DNA from: Sphingomonas sp. EC-HK361
GTDB lineage: Bacteria > Pseudomonadota > Alphaproteobacteria > Sphingomonadales > Sphingomonadaceae
Reading direction: 5' to 3'
Assembly (NCBI RefSeq): GCF_902498785.1
Contig: NZ_LR701494.1
Coordinates: 1,379,105 to 1,443,104, forward strand
Length of the DNA: 64,000 nt
In this document: in pieces, positions 61,286 to 64,000 of the stretch
Layout of the letters: each line of letters begins with the position of its first letter
Numbering within the stretch: position 1 is the first letter of the stretch
Position numbers and translations under genes: made by a program
Notes under the pieces: generated by a model
The model's database searches: none
What the model was told of the DNA's origin: nothing
What the model saw: the letters and a program-made list of their open reading frames with translations, nothing else

Positions 61286-62224
61286 TCAGGGCAGCTGAGG
61301 AGCCTGGGCCTTGAGGGCGAGGAGTTGGATCAGCGTGTCGTCGCGCTCCTCCTGGAGCGTTGCGAGTTCCCGGCCGCTCAATTCGTCCTCGACGCCCTGC
61401 ATCGCCTCGGTCTTGACCTTGGGCGTGAAGGAGAGGTCGCCGAGATCGCGCCACCAGGACTCGATCGGCGGTCCGAGATGGTCGATCACATGGCCGATAC
61501 CACCGCTGCCGCCTGACAGATGGAGGTTGAGGAACGGTCCGAGCAGCGCCCAGCGCAGGCCCGGGCCATGCGCGATGGCGGTGTCGATGTCGGACACCGA
61601 AGCGATGCCCTGATCGACCAGGTAGAAAGCCTCGCGCCACAGCGCCGCCTGCAGCCGGTTGGCGACATGGCCCTTGACCTCGCGCCGGATATGGATCGGC
61701 TTCTTGCCGATCGCGCGATAGAAATTGATCGCCCGTTCGACCGCCTCGTCGGAGGTTTCCTTGCCGCCCACGACCTCGACGAGCGGGATCAGATGCGGCG
61801 GGTTGAAGGGGTGACCGAGCACGACCCGCTCGGGATTGCGCGCGCCGCCCTGGATGTCGGAGATGAGAATTCCCGACGAGGAGGTGGCGATGATCACGTC
61901 ATCGGCGACGGCTGCCGAAATCTCGGCGAGCAGCGCGCGTTTGACGTCGACGCGCTCGGGTCCGTTCTCCTGCACGAAGCCGACGCCGGCCAGCGCGCTC
62001 ACGGGGTCGGCATCGAAGGTCAGCCGGTCCTGGGACGCGCCGGGCGCGAGCCCGATCTTGACGAGCGCGGGCCAATATTGCGCGACGAGATCCCGCAGCT
62101 TCTGCTCGGCACCGGGCGCGGGATCGGTTGCGCCAACGTCAAATCCGCGAGCCAGATAATAAGCCGCCCAACTGGCGCCGATGACGCCGCAACCGACGAT
62201 GCCGATTTTTTGAGGTGTCGCCAC
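61286..62224 (-). CDS. 3-hydroxyacyl-CoA dehydrogenase family, L-carnitine dehydrogenase-like
   Basis: A 312-residue NAD enzyme: IGIVGCGVIGASWAAYYLAR at the N-terminus, ATSSSGILISD, GHPFNPPHLIPLVEVVGG and HIRREVKGHVANRLQAALWR. The order and spacing are those of L-carnitine dehydrogenases and lambda-crystallin-like proteins. The start is GTG 62224 with GGAG eight bases upstream; an upstream ATG would add unrelated residues. With the CoA-transferase, a route for a 3-hydroxy quaternary amine or hydroxyacid is possible but unproven. Divergent from a LysR gene. Confidence 0.87.
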   Translation of the reverse strand: MATPQKIGIVGCGVIGASWAAYYLARGFDVGATDPAPGAEQKLRDLVAQYWPALVKIGLAPGASQDRLTFDADPVSALAGVGFVQENGPERVDVKRALLAEISAAVADDVIIATSSSGILISDIQGGARNPERVVLGHPFNPPHLIPLVEVVGGKETSDEAVERAINFYRAIGKKPIHIRREVKGHVANRLQAALWREAFYLVDQGIASVSDIDTAIAHGPGLRWALLGPFLNLHLSGGSGGIGHVIDHLGPPIESWWRDLGDLSFTPKVKTEAMQGVEDELSGRELATLQEERDDTLIQLLALKAQAPQLP

Positions 62225-62403
62225 GATGATTTCTCCGTTTTGCTTGCGCAGATCTCGACGAGATGCGGACAAGCCTAAAAAATGTTCGAGGTGGGCGGGT
62301 GTCTGATTGGCGATGTCCACCCATCTCTTGCGCCAAATCTATGCCTGCGTTGCCAGACACACCAAGACTTGCTAGCGCTACAAGCTATGCTCAGGAGGCA
62401 TGG

Positions 62404-63276
62404 TTGGAACTGCGCCACATCCGATACTTCGTTGCCGTCGCGGAATCCGGAAGCGTCAGCACGGCAGCGCGATCCCGGCTGCATACCTCGCAGCCGTCAC
62501 TGAGCCGGCAGTTGCTCGAGCTTGAAGAAGAGCTGGGCGTGAAGCTCTTCGAACGACGGTCTCGTGGCGTGGTGCTTACCGATCCGGGCCTCGTGTTCCT
62601 GGAACGAAGCCGGCGCGTGTTGAAAGAAGTCGATGACGCGGCTGCGGCGGCCAGAAATACTCCGGCTGTGTTGAGGCTGGGGGTCCTCCCCGGGCTTGAA
62701 CTGTCGACACTGCCCAGGGTGGTCGAACTTGCCCGGAAGCATTCCCCCGAAGCGGAAATTCGCGTGATGAGCGCCTCATCTCCGCGACTGATCGAGGAGT
62801 TGCGCGCCGGGAACATCGATATGGCTTTCATGCGTCAGGACGAAGACGCGGTGGATATCCATTTCGAGATTGCGGGCTATCACGGCCTCACCGCCTTTCT
62901 GCGCGACGACCATGCTCTGGCTGCGAAGCCCGAGCTCGTCTTCGAGGACCTGATCGATCAGACCTATGTGTCAGTCGGGCGTCGGTCCGCCCCGGCTCTG
63001 CGCGTGGCCATCGACGCCTGGGCGCAGCGCAAGGACCTGCCGCTGCGCCCGGTCCACACGGCCGCCAACATTGCCTCGGCGCTGTCGCTCATCCTCACGG
63101 TCGGAGGCTTTTCGCTTTTGCCGAAATATGCCGACCAGCTCCTGCTCCCGCGCGTCATCACGCGTCCTCTCGTCGACGGACCTTCCCCAATCCCGCTCAT
63201 GATCGGCTACCGGCCCAAGAACGCATCCCGCTCCAGGCATTTGATGGAAGCTGTGCGAAAAGGGTGGCGGGCCTAG
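62404..63276 (+). CDS. LysR-family regulator divergent from the carnitine-dehydrogenase-like genes
   Basis: A 290-residue LysR regulator. HTH: ELRHIRYFVAVAESGSVSTA and TSQPSLSRQLLELEEELG; effector domain from about residue 85. The start is TTG 62404 because AGGAGG lies five bases before it and the family always begins with (M)ELRHIRYF; an in-frame ATG at 62341 would add 21 unlikely residues. It probably controls the divergent HCDH - CoA-transferase - propeller operon. Confidence 0.88.
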   Translation: MELRHIRYFVAVAESGSVSTAARSRLHTSQPSLSRQLLELEEELGVKLFERRSRGVVLTDPGLVFLERSRRVLKEVDDAAAAARNTPAVLRLGVLPGLELSTLPRVVELARKHSPEAEIRVMSASSPRLIEELRAGNIDMAFMRQDEDAVDIHFEIAGYHGLTAFLRDDHALAAKPELVFEDLIDQTYVSVGRRSAPALRVAIDAWAQRKDLPLRPVHTAANIASALSLILTVGGFSLLPKYADQLLLPRVITRPLVDGPSPIPLMIGYRPKNASRSRHLMEAVRKGWRA

Positions 63277-63435
63277 TCGTACAGCCCATGCCCGGTGGTC
63301 GGCTCACCGGCCACGATCATGCCGGGGGTCTGCCCCGCGCATCATCAGCCTGGGCAGTTCGTATGTCAGTGAGCGAAAGAGCTCCGCTCAGCATCATCGT
63401 GCCGTTACAATAGCGAACGGGATGACAGCAGATTG

Positions 63436-64000
63436 CTATGCTGCCCGTTTGCCGCTCGCGGATTTCTTGCCGATCAGCTCGAGAACCATTTCCGCCAGTT
63501 CGTCGATCTTTATGTCTCCGTCAGGATCGTACCAGGTGTGGGTCCAGTTGATCATCCCGAAGAGCAGCATGGTCTGGACGCGTGCCCGTTTCGGGTCGCC
63601 GGCCAGACCCGGGGTGAGAGCGGTGAGTAGCTTCTGGGTCACTTCGACCACCTGGCGCTGCTTGCTCACGATCGTTTCACGCATTGCGTCTGGCAAATGC
63701 GCCAGCTCGTTCAACAGCACTTTCTGGCGGCTCGCCGCGCCCATATAGTGGCGCAGGAAGGCATGGATCAGCCTGTTGAACTGGTCGGCGGCTCGCCCGC
63801 CTTCCCGGGCCACCTGATGGGTATCCTCCACGAGCTGATCGATGTGCGAAGACATCACCTCGTAAAGAATATCCTCCTTCGAAGGGAAATAATGGTAGAT
63901 GAGCGACTTGGACGTCTGGCACGCTGCGGCGAGATCGGAGAGGGATGCGCCGGTGAAGCCGCGCCGAGCAAAGAGTTCGGCTGCCTTGTCGACGATCGCT
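63436..64000 (-). CDS. TetR-family transcriptional regulator, 5' end cut by window edge
   Basis: The frame stays open to the right window edge. The HTH is visible at the edge: AAELFARRGFTGASLSDLAA, then TSKSLIYHYFPSKEDILYEV, followed by a TetR ligand domain (ADQFNRLIHAFLRHYMGAAS, ETIVSKQRQVVEV). The pattern is that of the PaaR/FadR-like TetR group that controls acyl-CoA and aromatic catabolism. About 188 residues are in the window; the start codon is outside. Confidence 0.88.
   Translation of the reverse strand, partial: AIVDKAAELFARRGFTGASLSDLAAACQTSKSLIYHYFPSKEDILYEVMSSHIDQLVEDTHQVAREGGRAADQFNRLIHAFLRHYMGAASRQKVLLNELAHLPDAMRETIVSKQRQVVEVTQKLLTALTPGLAGDPKRARVQTMLLFGMINWTHTWYDPDGDIKIDELAEMVLELIGKKSASGKRAA

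Noticed and set aside
61257-61640. N-terminal extension of the CaiB/BaiF gene into the preceding dehydrogenase gene.
   Set aside because: The extension is arginine- and proline-rich shadow sequence of the dehydrogenase gene; ATG 61256 fits.
1-64000. tRNA, rRNA, CRISPR arrays and replication origins.
   Set aside because: No cloverleaf-like sequences, no rRNA signatures, no regularly spaced repeats, and no iteron or parAB/repA-like genes were seen.

Overview
The window is GC-rich DNA (roughly 60-65% by eye) whose gene content fits an alphaproteobacterium of the Sphingomonadaceae: a long TonB-dependent receptor, FecI-type sigma factor, MetA-type porins and a chromosome-like catabolic gene layout. 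It is accessory in character: IS21 and IS3 remnants, several broken genes and duplicated modules. No rRNA, tRNA or CRISPR was seen.

Layout. 0-3.1 kb: a cut-off hypothetical gene, an AraC regulator, an orphan ECF sigma factor and a small conserved-looking gene. 3.6-15.4 kb: one long minus-strand fluoride-resistance cluster, transcribed right to left: CLC-type anion transporter fused to DUF190, ABC ATPase, tandem-Usp protein, two small proteins, cation/proton antiporter, Usp, cyclopropane-fatty-acid-synthase-like enzyme, CrcB/Fluc fluoride channel, second tandem-Usp, phosphoglycerate mutase-like protein, enolase, histidine phosphatase and a CDF cation transporter. Three separate fluoride (crcB-motif) riboswitches lie in front of the CLC gene, the Usp gene and the antiporter gene, and a repeated GGCTTGCA-N3-TGCAAGCC palindrome sits near the CLC, Usp and crcB starts. 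15.6-17.6 kb: debris (IS3 orfA fragment, LysR pseudogene) and an alpha/beta hydrolase. 17.6-23.4 kb: GMC oxidoreductase, MetA-type porin, and a LysR gene cut by a complete IS21 element. 23.4-28.6 kb: MarR regulator with an aromatic-acid efflux pump (FUSC, DUF1656, HlyD, outer membrane factor). 28.9-33 kb: TetR, Rrf2/flavodoxin, glutathione transferase and an unexplained three-gene overlapping mini-operon. 33.2-49.8 kb: TonB receptor, second MetA-type porin, CatM/BenM-type LysR, then one continuous plus-strand operon catB-catC-catA-benABCD-CoA transferase-thiolase-enol-lactonase, a truncated aldehyde dehydrogenase and a second GMC oxidoreductase. 50-52.3 kb: malic enzyme. 52.4-64 kb: oxidoreductase and stress genes under HxlR and TetR control, then a CaiB/BaiF CoA-transferase, a carnitine-dehydrogenase-like enzyme, a beta-propeller protein, and LysR and TetR regulators.

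How it works together. The cat-ben-pca operon encodes a complete route benzoate -> cis-diol -> catechol -> muconate -> muconolactone -> 3-oxoadipate -> succinyl-CoA + acetyl-CoA; the porins, TonB receptor and efflux pump would handle traffic of aromatics, and malic enzyme would feed pyruvate during growth on C4/C2 products. Sites of the form ATAC-N7-GTAT, the known CatM/BenM operator form, stand in front of both LysR genes and one porin gene. The co-location of an unusually large fluoride-defence cluster with a benzoate/catechol pathway suggests, as a hypothesis only, that the strain handles fluorinated aromatics whose breakdown releases fluoride.
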